A stretch of DNA of 43,888 nt from Candidatus Saccharimonadota bacterium (GCA_027312165.1 DAICXN010000004.1:1-43888), one strand, 5' to 3'; positions 20,078 to 29,890 are shown, counted from the stretch's first letter. Translations and numbers: made by a program. Notes: generated from the letters alone by a model not told the origin.

Positions 20078-21694
20078 ATGCAAAAAACATGGCGGGATGT
20101 TGGCTCACTTTATCAAATTTACCCTAGAAGCTTTCAGGACACCAACGGCGACGGCGTTGGCGACCTCAATGGAATTACTGATCGGCTAGGTTATCTGTCG
20201 TGGTTGGGGATTGAATCGATTTGGATATCGCCATTTTTCACCTCTCCGATGACTGACTTCGGCTATGATGTAGCCAACTACCGAGACGTTGACCCGTCTT
20301 ATGGCACACTCGATGACTTAAAGAGACTGCTCGAATCCGCTCACGACTACGGCATCAAAGTTATGATTGACCTGGTACCATGCCACACTTCCGAAGAGCA
20401 CCCATGGTTCATTGAATCTCGTAGCTCTCGCGATAACCCAAAGCGAAATTATTACGTATGGCGCGACCCAAAAGCTGATGGTAGCGCACCCAACAACTGG
20501 CGAAGTTTAGCTGCCGGCAGATCGTGGACATACGACGAAACTACCGGACAATATTACCTGCATTCATTTTTACCGACACAGCCAGACCTGAACTGGGACA
20601 ACCCGGAAGTTCGTGAGGAAATTAAAAACGTGGTTCGTTTTTGGTACGACCTGGGTGTCGATGGCCTAAGGGTTGATGCTATCTGGGGAATATCAAAAGA
20701 CCCCGATTTGGCCGACGACCCCGTCAATCCCGACTACCATCACGATCTTGACCAGTACGGCTCTTACATACACAACAAGTGTAAATACGGACCAAAATTT
20801 GATCAGTACCTGAGAGAACTAGCCTCTGTTAGTGATGAATATCACGACAAGCAGATCGTCTTTGAATTTTACCCGGACGAACAGCTTGGCAATGTATACG
20901 ATCAGTATGAACGAGTCCTGAACATACACCCCTCCTCATCGGCCTTCTTTATGGAGTACCGTCAAAATATTTGGCACGCCGATCACGTTAAGAACACGGT
21001 GTTAGAGTACTTAGCGAGAACAAAAAATACCACTATACCATTCTTCGGTCTCGGCAACCACGACCAACCAAGAATTGCCTCGCGCTTAGGCAACGAGCGG
21101 TCTCGCGCGCTAAACTTTCTCAATTTACTAACTCCCGGGATAAGTCTAATTTATTACGGCGACGAGATAGGCATGGAGAACGGCGAGCTCGCAGACGAGC
21201 AGATCCAGGATACCTTTAGCCCGAGTAATACAAAATTTGATAGCCGAGACCTAGAAAGAACGCCGATGCAGTGGGACTCGGGCGAGCATGCTGGCTTTTC
21301 CAACGCAACCACATGGCTACCCGTTCACTCTAATCGAGAATGGTGCAATGTGCTCGATCAATCTCAAAACGAACAGTCGCTACTATACATGCACCGCAGC
21401 CTGTTAAAAATCCGCAGTGCCTATCCAGTTCTTCGAAATGGTACGCTAAGGGCAGTTTATGTAGGAAGCGGCTATGTCCTAGCCTTTGAGAGTCGGCTAG
21501 ACGATACCTATGCATATATAGTTGTGAATTTCGCCGATCAGCCTCAGGAGATATATCTACCAGAGCCCAGTCGGCTAGTCTTGTCTTCACGCATGCAGAC
21601 GGTTGAGCGAGACCACCCCAACACATTGGGTGGCTACGAAGCTCGTCTGTATATGAATAGCCTAGTCCACATACGGCGTAGCGCAGCCAAATAG
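20078..21694 (+). CDS. GH13 alpha-glucosidase / oligo-1,6-glucosidase-like
   Basis: 538 aa from ATG 20078. (beta/alpha)8 glycosidase acting on alpha-glucosides. VGSLYQIYPRSFQDTNGDGVGDLNGI is the standard start of this GH13 group. The nucleophile is Asp200 in DGLRVDAIW, the acid/base Glu263 in VFEFYPDEQ, the transition-state Asp329 in GLGNHDQPR. A C-terminal beta domain follows the barrel (about 450-538). Conserved region I reads DLVPCHTS, with Cys where the family nearly always has Asn. No signal peptide, so intracellular: it probably splits imported maltose- or isomaltose-type sugars, or trehalose/sucrose derivatives. Monocistronic, with a strong terminator. Confidence 0.92.
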   Translation: MQKTWRDVGSLYQIYPRSFQDTNGDGVGDLNGITDRLGYLSWLGIESIWISPFFTSPMTDFGYDVANYRDVDPSYGTLDDLKRLLESAHDYGIKVMIDLVPCHTSEEHPWFIESRSSRDNPKRNYYVWRDPKADGSAPNNWRSLAAGRSWTYDETTGQYYLHSFLPTQPDLNWDNPEVREEIKNVVRFWYDLGVDGLRVDAIWGISKDPDLADDPVNPDYHHDLDQYGSYIHNKCKYGPKFDQYLRELASVSDEYHDKQIVFEFYPDEQLGNVYDQYERVLNIHPSSSAFFMEYRQNIWHADHVKNTVLEYLARTKNTTIPFFGLGNHDQPRIASRLGNERSRALNFLNLLTPGISLIYYGDEIGMENGELADEQIQDTFSPSNTKFDSRDLERTPMQWDSGEHAGFSNATTWLPVHSNREWCNVLDQSQNEQSLLYMHRSLLKIRSAYPVLRNGTLRAVYVGSGYVLAFESRLDDTYAYIVVNFADQPQEIYLPEPSRLVLSSRMQTVERDHPNTLGGYEARLYMNSLVHIRRSAAK

Positions 21695-21699
21695 AAAAT

Positions 21700-21725
21700 A
21701 AGCCTGTCCAAAAGGACAGGCTTTT
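21700..21725. terminator. Terminator after GH13 gene
   Basis: AAGCCTGTCC, AAAA, GGACAGGCTTTT. 10 bp stem. Also serves the minus-strand operon ending at 21739, though with a poorer T-run. Confidence 0.9.
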
Positions 21726-21738
21726 AAATGCGCACTCT

Positions 21739-22281
21739 CTACTCTACTCGACGGTAGAGAGTGATATGCGCATTTCCATAACTACGATTGTCCACCACAA
21801 CAATTCCCGTTTTGTGTGGCATACCACCCCTACCTGAGTGTGATAATATCACACTTCCACCCACTTTGAGTAGTCCAAAAAGCTTCTCGACTGTGGAAAA
21901 CTGCGGCTGATGATAGGGTGGGTCGGCAAAAATAATATCAAACTCCCCGTCGCTTGATGAATCAAGCCAATTGACAACCGTGGTGGAGACCACATGGGCT
22001 TGAGAGCCTACTCCGAGCAACTCGACGTTTTCCCTGATTACGTTTGCAGCTACGCGATTCTTCTCAAGAAATACAACCGAATCAGCGCCTCGGCTCAGTG
22101 CCTCTAGGCCAACAGCACCACTACCGGCAAACGCGTCGAGCACCTTGGCGCCTATAACTTCAGACGACAAACTGTTAAAGATCGCAGCCCGCGCCCTCTC
22201 ACTCATTGGGTGGGTCGCTGAAGTGTTCGGGGCGGCAATAAACCTACCGCCATACTTGCCTGAGACAATCCTAATCCTCAT
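21739..22281 (-). CDS. rsmD: 16S rRNA (guanine966-N2)-methyltransferase RsmD family
   Basis: 180 aa from ATG 22281. The open frame extends upstream but into the preceding gene. The RsmD start RIVSGKYGGRFIAAP, SAM-binding VLDAFAGSGAVGLEALSRGA and catalytic DPPY in IIFADPPYHQP are present. The ATG overlaps the upstream gene's TGA as ATGA, so translation is coupled. Last gene of the tyrS-PMM-recG-metalloprotein-rsmD operon. In many bacteria rsmD lies near recG and coaD. coaD is not seen here. Confidence 0.92.
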   Translation of the reverse strand: MRIRIVSGKYGGRFIAAPNTSATHPMSERARAAIFNSLSSEVIGAKVLDAFAGSGAVGLEALSRGADSVVFLEKNRVAANVIRENVELLGVGSQAHVVSTTVVNWLDSSSDGEFDIIFADPPYHQPQFSTVEKLFGLLKVGGSVILSHSGRGGMPHKTGIVVVDNRSYGNAHITLYRRVE

Positions 22282-23099
22282 GCGGATCTTGCCTCTTCTA
22301 GCCTCCAGATCGCCGCAAGCCACGCCAACACCACGGCTCGAATGATGAGAGGAATAAGATCTTGATTTGTCTGCTTGGCCAATTTGGCAGTCCAGCCACT
22401 TCTGTAAAACCTTTCGTACATCTCCATCTCGGAAATTTGCCTGACACATTCTTGAAAGTACTTACGATAGCCAAACTTTCTGACCACATCGATATCTCGC
22501 CTAGTCGGTATGCCGTCTTGAAATCTTTGATAGGCTACCACGCTAGCCACCCCAGCCTCAAATGCCAGATGGGTTGTCATTGCGCCTTTTGCGCCCCAGT
22601 ATTTCCAGTTATTTTTTATCAGCTCTATTGGACCAGCCCCTGTCATCAACCCTTTTTGGAGTAAAGAATTACGAGTCTCCAGACCCTTGCCGCCACGAAG
22701 CTGAACTAGAGTCTCCTCAAGTGGAAAATGATGGGCCGGAGTTAAGCCATCGGTTACCGCATGAGCTAGCCATGCGGCCTCAAACGCTGCCCGCTCCATA
22801 CTGTCGCGCTCTAGTGCAGCATAAAGACTATTTATGTGACTGTCTATGACATCGAGCAGTGGAGCTGAGTCCATGCTTGCGGGATCTATAAAATGCCAAG
22901 GCTCATCGACACTCGGACTCTTTCGCTTTATGCCATCTGGTCCATTTTTACCCTCAAAATCAATAATTTGCCTGATTTGCGGGAAGTTGATACCCTCTGG
23001 CATATGTATCTCTAAATGCTTTCGAGCAACCCGGTCGATTTTTTGATGCACGCCTATGAGTCGGCCTGATCGCTTATTAAGTGTAGTTCCTGAATACAT
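22278..23099 (-). CDS. Helical putative metalloprotein, zinc-dependent phospholipase C / S1-P1 nuclease-like pattern
   Basis: 273 aa, function not known. His and Asp residues are spaced as in zinc-dependent phospholipase C and P1 nucleases: GVHQKIDRVARKH near the N-terminus, DEPWHFIDP, then AAWLAHAVTDGLTPAHHFPLEE, which matches the H-x3-D-x-(6)-H helix of that fold. The rest is helical. There is no signal peptide, unlike most secreted members, so it may be cytoplasmic. It sits between recG (gap 2 nt) and rsmD (4 nt overlap), with no Shine-Dalgarno of its own. The fold assignment rests on pattern only. Confidence 0.6.
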   Translation of the reverse strand: MYSGTTLNKRSGRLIGVHQKIDRVARKHLEIHMPEGINFPQIRQIIDFEGKNGPDGIKRKSPSVDEPWHFIDPASMDSAPLLDVIDSHINSLYAALERDSMERAAFEAAWLAHAVTDGLTPAHHFPLEETLVQLRGGKGLETRNSLLQKGLMTGAGPIELIKNNWKYWGAKGAMTTHLAFEAGVASVVAYQRFQDGIPTRRDIDVVRKFGYRKYFQECVRQISEMEMYERFYRSGWTAKLAKQTNQDLIPLIIRAVVLAWLAAIWRLEEARSA

Positions 23100-23101
23100 G
23101 A

Positions 23102-25144
23102 TTAATTAAGTGTCGTTAGTCGCTGATAGCGAGAAACTGCTCTCGCCAAGTGCTTATATTGTACCAAATCCTCCTGCTTTTTAATAAACTCTTCAGCCGC
23201 CTCTTGCGCTCTTGTAATCAGCTTGACATCAGCTAACGTGGCTATTTGAAGATTTAATGCACCGTGTTGAGCCCTGCCATATATTTCACCCGGCCCTCTC
23301 AGTTTGAGATCGACCTCGGCCAGATAAAACCCATCCTGGGAGCTTTCGATCTCCCGAAGCCGATTACTCGGCTTGTCATTGCCGCTCATCATCAAATGAC
23401 AGTAGCTCTTATGTTCACCCCTACCAACTCGTCCTCTCAACTGGTGGAGTTGGCTGAGACCAAAGTGATCTGCGTTCTCAATCAGCATCACCGTGGCATT
23501 TGGAACGTTTACACCAACCTCGACAACTGTGGTGCTGACTAGTATATCAATATCCCCTGCCGCAAATTGCCTCATCACAGCGTCTTTTTCGTCCGCTTTT
23601 AGCTTACCGTGAAGCAGTCCGATCTTTCGTCCATAAAAAATAGTACTTTTTAGTCGCCTATACTCCGCCTCAACACTTTTTCTATCGTTATCTGGATTTT
23701 CATCTATAAGAGAGCATATTACATAGGCCTGCCTCCCCCCGGAGATCTCTTTGTCGATGGATTCGTACAACTTGCTTGCACTTGTTGGCGACCAAATCTT
23801 GGTTTCTATCGGCTGCCTGCCGGCAGGCAGCTCGTCGAGTACCGATACGTCGAGCTCACCATATAGCGTTAGCGCAAGACTGCGAGGTATGGGGGTAGCT
23901 GTCATCGATAAAAGGTGTGGCATAAATTGAGACTTTTCTAGAAGCGCCTGACGTTGTTTTACCCCAAAGCGATGCTGCTCATCGATCACAACAAAGCCAA
24001 GCTTGTGATACTCTACGCCGCGCTGAATTAGGGCATGCGTTCCGACTATTACGTCAATATCGCCGGACACCAATCTAGACAAGATCTCTTGTCGAGGCCG
24101 AGATTTTACACTGCCGCTAAGGAGCGCGACGTTCACGCCAAAAGGCTCCAGAAGCCTACTTAGAGTCTCTGCGTGCTGAGTCGCCAATATCTCGGTCGGT
24201 GCCATTACGGCTGTCTGGAGGCCCGCCTGAGCCACCTGACGCGCTATTAGTCCCGCAACGGCAGTCTTACCCGAGCCAACATCTCCCTGCAATAGTCGGT
24301 TCATAGGATGTGGGCTCTCAAGATCCTGGAGTATTTGCCAGGCAGCACGTCTCTGAGCATTTGTCAGATTAAAGGGTAAAGACTCCACAAAAGACTTGAC
24401 GGTTGGTTGATCAAAAGGGATTTGCCAACCAGTCAACTTGGCGTGATCCTGCTTATTAAGCTGGGCTGCCAAAATCATCTCAAAAATCTCCTCGAAAGCG
24501 AGCCGTTCTCGACCCCGATCTACCTGACTTGAGCTATCGGGAAAATGCAAGAAGCGAATCGCTTCAGCGCGACCAACAAGGCCCTGACCCTGCACTATCC
24601 AATCCGGAAGTGTCTCAGGAATAAACTCCATAAACACCCTAAGCTGATTAAATAAATCTTGAACAGTCTTTGGCTTTATCCCTTTTATGTGTCGGTACAC
24701 AGGAACTATCTTGCTAGAAGAGGCTTGTGGCGCAGCATCAGACTCCTCAAACTGCTCGACGCTAGGATTTTGCAGCTGATATCTGTTGTACTGAAAAACA
24801 AATTGCCCAGAGAATAAAAATTCCTTCCCCGACTTAAGCTGAGTCTCCCTATATGGCTGGTTAAACCATACTGCCTTTACCTTGGAGGTCGCATCGGCCA
24901 AAACAGCTGTGGTAATTCGCATGCCGCGCCTCACTGGCCGAGTCGATACCGATTCGCACCTCGCCCTAACCACTACATTACCGGGCTTTAAATCGACGAT
25001 ACTAACTACTTCTGAAAAGTCGTCATAACGCCTAGGAAGATATACGAGAGCATCCTCAATAGTTTTTAGTCCAGCCCCCATTAGAGCCTCTTCGGTTTTG
25101 GGGCCGACTCCTTTTATTGAACTAAGAGGGGTGCTGAGCTTCAT
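23102..25144 (-). CDS. recG: ATP-dependent DNA helicase RecG
   Basis: 680 aa. It regresses stalled forks and branch-migrates Holliday junctions. N-terminal helix-hairpin-helix start (LSSIKGVGPKTEEALMGAGLKTIEDALVYLPRRYDD), then the OB-fold wedge domain (about 55-150). Superfamily 2 motifs: LLQGDVGSGKTAVAG (I), VIDEQHRFGVKQR (II, DEQH), MTATPIPRSLALTLYGELD (III), then STTVVEVGVNVPNATVM (V) and QLRGRVGRGEHKSYC (VI). Length is normal. The ATG abuts the PMM stop without a gap. A two-base gap leads to the next gene. Confidence 0.97.
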   Translation of the reverse strand: MKLSTPLSSIKGVGPKTEEALMGAGLKTIEDALVYLPRRYDDFSEVVSIVDLKPGNVVVRARCESVSTRPVRRGMRITTAVLADATSKVKAVWFNQPYRETQLKSGKEFLFSGQFVFQYNRYQLQNPSVEQFEESDAAPQASSSKIVPVYRHIKGIKPKTVQDLFNQLRVFMEFIPETLPDWIVQGQGLVGRAEAIRFLHFPDSSSQVDRGRERLAFEEIFEMILAAQLNKQDHAKLTGWQIPFDQPTVKSFVESLPFNLTNAQRRAAWQILQDLESPHPMNRLLQGDVGSGKTAVAGLIARQVAQAGLQTAVMAPTEILATQHAETLSRLLEPFGVNVALLSGSVKSRPRQEILSRLVSGDIDVIVGTHALIQRGVEYHKLGFVVIDEQHRFGVKQRQALLEKSQFMPHLLSMTATPIPRSLALTLYGELDVSVLDELPAGRQPIETKIWSPTSASKLYESIDKEISGGRQAYVICSLIDENPDNDRKSVEAEYRRLKSTIFYGRKIGLLHGKLKADEKDAVMRQFAAGDIDILVSTTVVEVGVNVPNATVMLIENADHFGLSQLHQLRGRVGRGEHKSYCHLMMSGNDKPSNRLREIESSQDGFYLAEVDLKLRGPGEIYGRAQHGALNLQIATLADVKLITRAQEAAEEFIKKQEDLVQYKHLARAVSRYQRLTTLN

Positions 25145-25900
25145 CTATGAAACAGCGATAATACCCTCAAGCGCGTATGCTGTATCCTCCCAGCGCTCGA
25201 CAGAGATACAATCTACACCCATGTTCTTAACTGGAAAATCATTTCCACCCTCTTCTAGCTTGTCTCCAAAAAATAGAATGTCCGACTTATCAAAGCCAGT
25301 GGCTTCCATCAACTTCCTCATGCCGTACGCCTTGTCAACACCGGGCTTTGTCACGTCCAGACTGGTGGTTCCAGCTGTCCTAATCTCAAACTCAGGGATA
25401 AGCTTTTCGACTGCAGCGTGAAGCTGCTTTCGCTTCTCTTTATTAGCCTCCGCCCATGCGTACTTGTCCTCCGGTGTAGCTTGTTGGCCAAGAGCCGAAT
25501 AAGTTATCTGACTCAATCGGTCTTCGATGATTTCGCCCGCTGGATCCTCCACCCACATACCAAGCTCCTTTGCAGATTTCTCAATCGCAGCAAAGATCTT
25601 ATCTTTCTGCTCCTGGGTTAAATCCTCCTGATACTGCAGTCTCCACTCACCATCCTGGTATCGATAATACCTAGTTCCGCAGGTTGGCATAATATGAAGC
25701 CGCGACAGGTCGACGCCTGGGATCTTCTCTATCTGGCTGACCGTATTAGGGTAGATGACTGACTCAAAACCAGTTCCCGAAATAATACAGATATCATACT
25801 TACTCATCGCCGCAGCGAGAAGCGCAGCCATTCTTTCGGTCGCTGGCATCTTTGAAACCACTATTGTATCGTCTGAGTCAAAAGCTAATAGTTTCTTCAT
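25145..25900 (-). CDS. HAD-IIB phosphatase/mutase, eukaryotic-type phosphomannomutase-like
   Basis: 251 aa. HAD motif I FDSDDTI (Asp8, Asp10), motif II CIISGTG, motif III Lys in KPGVDKAYGM and motif IV FFGDKLEEGGNDFPV. The last is nearly identical to the FFGDKT..GGND(Y/F)E of eukaryotic PMM. The cap region EIIEDRLSQITYSALGQ also matches PMM, where an Arg-rich loop binds the second phosphate. It would interconvert mannose-6-P and mannose-1-P, but plain sugar-phosphatase activity is possible. GGAGGAGG overlaps the end of tyrS. Second gene in the operon. Confidence 0.82.
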   Translation of the reverse strand: MKKLLAFDSDDTIVVSKMPATERMAALLAAAMSKYDICIISGTGFESVIYPNTVSQIEKIPGVDLSRLHIMPTCGTRYYRYQDGEWRLQYQEDLTQEQKDKIFAAIEKSAKELGMWVEDPAGEIIEDRLSQITYSALGQQATPEDKYAWAEANKEKRKQLHAAVEKLIPEFEIRTAGTTSLDVTKPGVDKAYGMRKLMEATGFDKSDILFFGDKLEEGGNDFPVKNMGVDCISVERWEDTAYALEGIIAVS

Positions 25901-25903
25901 TAT

Positions 25904-27133
25904 CTAGTCCTCCTCCAAAGTTTCACTAACCAATATAAATGAATTTTTACCTTTTCTAATCAGCGCTGTCTGATTAACTGGCTGATCTTCGGCAATTTTG
26001 TCGCCATTTAACGAAATTGCGCCAGCCGAGAGCATTCGTCGAGCCTCTCCATTTGACTGAACAACCCCACTAACCACGAGAGCCTCAACAACTCCTACGC
26101 CCAACGGGACGGTCGGAATCTCTTGAGCGAGAAGATCGACATCATCGTCTGACAAGGAATGAAAGTCGCCTCCGCCAAATAACACTTCAGTCACCCTCTC
26201 AACCGCTTCACGACGATGTGCGCCGTGAACTATATCAGTCACCTCGCGGGCCAGCACCTTCTGAGCAGAACGCGCCCCAGGATTTACCGCATGGTTTTCA
26301 GCGATAGCTTCGATAGTTGGTCGGTCTAGCGTGGTGTATATCTTCATGTAATCGATTACACCTTCATCATCAACATTTAGCCAGAACTGGTAGAACTGAT
26401 AAACACTGGTCTTTTTCTCATCAAGCCAGATTGCCCCACCCTCAGACTTGCCAAACTTTTGGCCAGTTGACTTATTGACTACTAGAGGGGTCGAGCAGAC
26501 GTGCGCCTCAACGCCGTCAAGCTTTCGCAGCAAACTAACACCAGTAGTCGAGTTTCCCCACTGGTCAGCTCCACACAGCTGAAGCGTAACGCCATGCTCG
26601 CGATTTAGGTGAACAAAGTCATAGCCTTGAATTAGCGAGTAGCTGAACTCTGCGTAGCTAATACCACTGCCACCCTCGCCAATACGGCTCTTAACGAACT
26701 CTCGATCAAGCATCTGGGTCATTGAGACGTGCTTACCAACTTTGTGCAAGAATTCGATATAATTTATTGACTTAAACCAGTCATTATTGTCGACGATATG
26801 AAACTTCCTATCGGCAAAAAGTCGCCTATACTGACCTGCGATAGCGTTCTTATTTCGTATTACGTCCTCGACTAGTCGAATTGCCCGTTCGTCCTTCTTG
26901 CCATCAGGATCGCCGATCATGCCAGTAGCGCCACCGACCAGAAGATATGGCTCGTGTCCGTAGTCGGCAAATAGCCTGACCATCATTGCTGCCGCTAAAT
27001 TACCTATCGTCATACTATCGGCACTGGGATCTACGCCAAAATAAAACTTTCGAGGATTATTAACCTCATCGATATCATTAAAGGTCATTTGGTTGACAAA
27101 GCCTCGCCACTGTAGCTCATCTGATAACTGCAT
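25904..27133 (-). CDS. tyrS: Tyrosyl-tRNA synthetase
   Basis: 409 aa class I synthetase. The first signature is PSADSMTIGNL, where the HIGH motif is written T-I-G-N. The second is KFGKSEGGAIWL (KMSKS class KFGKS). The tyrosine-binding region QGYDFVHLNREHGVTLQLCGADQWGN is intact. An S4 RNA-binding domain closes the protein (about 345-400, VVQSNGEARRMLSAGAISLNGDKI). First gene of a five-gene operon. AAGGAG before ATG 27133 and an extended -10 TGG-TATACT about 22 nt upstream of the ATG. Confidence 0.95.
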   Translation of the reverse strand: MQLSDELQWRGFVNQMTFNDIDEVNNPRKFYFGVDPSADSMTIGNLAAAMMVRLFADYGHEPYLLVGGATGMIGDPDGKKDERAIRLVEDVIRNKNAIAGQYRRLFADRKFHIVDNNDWFKSINYIEFLHKVGKHVSMTQMLDREFVKSRIGEGGSGISYAEFSYSLIQGYDFVHLNREHGVTLQLCGADQWGNSTTGVSLLRKLDGVEAHVCSTPLVVNKSTGQKFGKSEGGAIWLDEKKTSVYQFYQFWLNVDDEGVIDYMKIYTTLDRPTIEAIAENHAVNPGARSAQKVLAREVTDIVHGAHRREAVERVTEVLFGGGDFHSLSDDDVDLLAQEIPTVPLGVGVVEALVVSGVVQSNGEARRMLSAGAISLNGDKIAEDQPVNQTALIRKGKNSFILVSETLEED

Positions 27134-27155
27134 ATCTGCTCCTTTTCTTAGGTTT

Positions 27156-27164
27156 AGTATACCA
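27156..27164 (-). promoter_or_regulatory. tyrS operon promoter (extended -10)
   Basis: Minus strand TGG-TATACT, 22 nt before the tyrS ATG. No good -35. Confidence 0.5.
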
Positions 27165-27194
27165 AGTTTTTCGGTCGAGACGAATGGGTTGGTG

Positions 27195-27200
27195 TATAAT
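27195..27200 (+). promoter_or_regulatory. -10 of the class A PBP gene
   Basis: TATAAT 35 nt before GTG 27236, with Shine-Dalgarno GGAAGG between. The -35 is weak. Confidence 0.45.
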
Positions 27201-27235
27201 AAAGTATATAAATAGTGCTTTATGGGAAGGACAAC

Positions 27236-29890
27236 GTGAAGAAGACTGAACGTAAATCAAAGCGCATGAGCGTTTACGCCAATCTTGCGCACAAAAGAAA
27301 GACCAGAAAAGACGCCTCTTCGCGAAGAAAGGCCGAGTATCTTGCTACATTGCCAAAAGATCCAATCAAGCGGACTCTCTATCGATTACACCCGAAACGA
27401 CTAGCTAACTACTGGTTTTCAAAGCGCGGCGGGATGATGGCCCTCAAGATAGCTGGGGTGTCCCTGCTTGTCATGCTATTGTTTGTTGGCGGACTGTTTG
27501 CCTATTTCAGGAAGGACCTCGACAAAATACGCCCAGGAGAAATCGCAAAGCGTGTACAAACGACTGTCACCAGATACTACGACCGCAACGACCAATTACT
27601 CTGGGAAGATAAGGGCGGCGGAAACTATAAGTTAGTTGTCGACTCAGACCAGCTTAGCCAACACCTCAAGAACGCAACCGTAGCGATTGAGGACAAAGAC
27701 TACTATAAGCACAACGGAATAAGCATATCTGGTATTACACGCGCCATGATCAGCAATGCCTCTGGTGGCCAGGTCCAAGGTGGCTCTACGCTCACCCAGC
27801 AGCTAGTCAAGCAGGTATTTTTTGCGGAAGAGGCCGGTGATCGCGGACTGAGCGGTATTCCTCGAAAGATCAAGGAGATGATTCTCGCCATTGAAGTAGA
27901 AAGAATGTATAACAAGGATCAGATCCTCACTCTCTACCTAAATGAATCGCCTTATGGTGGTCCAAGAAATGGCGCCGAGTCTGGTGCTCAGGTCTACTTT
28001 GGAAAACCAGCCAAGGACTTAAGTATCGCAGAAGCGGCACTACTAGCCTCGATACCGCAAAATCCTTCGGTATTCGATCCCTACAGCCCGGGTGGAAATG
28101 AGGCTCTGATAAAGCGCCAGCACACAACGATCAACTACATGGCAGAGCAAGGCTACATAACCCAGAAACAAGCCGATGAAGCCAAAGCCTATCCGATATT
28201 AGATAATATTCGCCCGCGCTCCGATCAGCTTCAGGACATAAAGGCACCACACTTCGTTCTAATGGTGAGGTCTCAACTAGAGGAAGAACTCGGCAAGGCG
28301 GTTGTAGGCCGCGGTGGCTTAACCGTAAAAACAACCCTCGACATACGAATCCAAGAGAAACTAGAGGAAGCGACGACTGCATTCTTTGACTCGGGCGCCC
28401 CGGCTGCTGCAAGCATCAGCAATTCCGCTTCAACGGTCGAAGACACACAAACTGGTCAGATTGTCGCCATGGTAGGTAGCCGAGACTTTGACTACCCTGG
28501 ATTTGGTCAAGACAATGCCGCTACAGCGTTCATTCAACCTGGATCATCGATCAAACCTTTCGTCTACGCCCAGCTATTTAAGGACAAGGGCGAAAATGTT
28601 CAAAACTACGGCAGCGGCACCGTACTAAGAGACGAAAATATTGACAGGATATATGGAGCTCAACTGAGAAACTGGGATGGCCGATTCATGGGCAACCTTA
28701 CTATCCGTCAATCTCTGGCACTTTCACGAAACATCCCAGCAGTTAAAGCGATGTACATTAGCGGCATAGAAGAAACCATAGCGGGAATCCGTGAAATGGG
28801 CAATACCGAGTACTGTAAGCCTGAGGAAGCCGCCGGTGGTCTATTCCTGTCATCTGCCATTGGTGCGTGTGGCTCAAGAGAAGTTGACCTAGTAAACGCC
28901 TACTCCACCATGTCACGCATGGGTACATATAAACCCACTACGTCTATTCTCGAAGTTAAAAACAGCCAAGGTGAAGTCATGAAGAAGTGGAAAGACGAAA
29001 GTAAAAAGGTTGTCGACCCTCAAGTGGCTTATATTATCAACGACATACTGGCAGACCAGCGTGCATCAGCGCCACTCCATGGCCTAGGGGCTACTGCTAC
29101 CCCCGGAGTCCGCACGAGCGTCAAGACCGGAACAACCGACCGTGACTCAAAGCCCAAAGACCTATGGATTGCCTCATATAGTCCCGTGCTCTCAATGGGT
29201 GTTTGGCTTGGTAACTCAGACACTAGCACCATACGAAGCGTCAACTCAGCTTACGGCATGCCAATCGTTCGAAGCGTCATGCAGTTCGCACACCAAGAAA
29301 TATACGCCAAGGACGGACGCTGGAATCCGGACATGTGGTACACCAGACCGTCTGGAATCCAACAAGTTGGCTCGGAGCTATACCCATCATGGTGGAACAA
29401 AAACCAGGGTCGGACAAGTACGAAAATGACATTTGACCGCGTTTCAAAGAAACGAGCAACTGACTGCACCCCTGCGGGGGCTCGGATTGAGCTCGACGTA
29501 GTTAAATCAATCGATCCGATAACCAAGGCTGAGGTCTATCTAGTCTCTGACGGCTACGACGCGAGCAGCGAAGATGATGCCCACAGCTGTAGCGATGCCA
29601 AGCCATCGATAAGTGACATCAGCCGCAACCGAGTCAATGGCAGTAACAGATACCGTATACAGGTTAATGTGTCCCGCGGCACATTTGGCCTAGAGACAAT
29701 CGAAATACTGCTGAATGGTAATGCAGTAAAGAGCACATCCATCAACCCAGCTGGCGGACAAGAATCAGTTACTGTCGAGGTGCCTAGTGGCGATCACACA
29801 ATAACCGTAAACGTCCGCGACCAAGGCTACTACACCGCGTCAAGAAGCCTGCAGTTCAGCCATCAAAGCAGCTCAAGTAATGACGATTGA
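27236..29890 (+). CDS. Class A penicillin-binding protein (bifunctional glycosyltransferase/transpeptidase)
   Basis: 884 aa from GTG 27236, chosen because GGAAGG lies 5 nt before it. It polymerises lipid II and cross-links peptidoglycan. A long, very basic cytoplasmic tail (1-68) leads to one membrane helix (69-90). GT51 glycosyltransferase motifs: E153-DKDYYKHNG, QGGSTLTQQLVKQ, RKIKEMILAIEVE, LNESPYGG. Transpeptidase: S438-SIK, S498-RN and K631-TGTT. About 190 residues follow the KTG box: a Cys-containing segment and an Ig-like beta domain ending in a Ser-rich tail. That extension is larger than in minimal PBP1 proteins. Confidence 0.95.
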   Translation: MKKTERKSKRMSVYANLAHKRKTRKDASSRRKAEYLATLPKDPIKRTLYRLHPKRLANYWFSKRGGMMALKIAGVSLLVMLLFVGGLFAYFRKDLDKIRPGEIAKRVQTTVTRYYDRNDQLLWEDKGGGNYKLVVDSDQLSQHLKNATVAIEDKDYYKHNGISISGITRAMISNASGGQVQGGSTLTQQLVKQVFFAEEAGDRGLSGIPRKIKEMILAIEVERMYNKDQILTLYLNESPYGGPRNGAESGAQVYFGKPAKDLSIAEAALLASIPQNPSVFDPYSPGGNEALIKRQHTTINYMAEQGYITQKQADEAKAYPILDNIRPRSDQLQDIKAPHFVLMVRSQLEEELGKAVVGRGGLTVKTTLDIRIQEKLEEATTAFFDSGAPAAASISNSASTVEDTQTGQIVAMVGSRDFDYPGFGQDNAATAFIQPGSSIKPFVYAQLFKDKGENVQNYGSGTVLRDENIDRIYGAQLRNWDGRFMGNLTIRQSLALSRNIPAVKAMYISGIEETIAGIREMGNTEYCKPEEAAGGLFLSSAIGACGSREVDLVNAYSTMSRMGTYKPTTSILEVKNSQGEVMKKWKDESKKVVDPQVAYIINDILADQRASAPLHGLGATATPGVRTSVKTGTTDRDSKPKDLWIASYSPVLSMGVWLGNSDTSTIRSVNSAYGMPIVRSVMQFAHQEIYAKDGRWNPDMWYTRPSGIQQVGSELYPSWWNKNQGRTSTKMTFDRVSKKRATDCTPAGARIELDVVKSIDPITKAEVYLVSDGYDASSEDDAHSCSDAKPSISDISRNRVNGSNRYRIQVNVSRGTFGLETIEILLNGNAVKSTSINPAGGQESVTVEVPSGDHTITVNVRDQGYYTASRSLQFSHQSSSSNDD

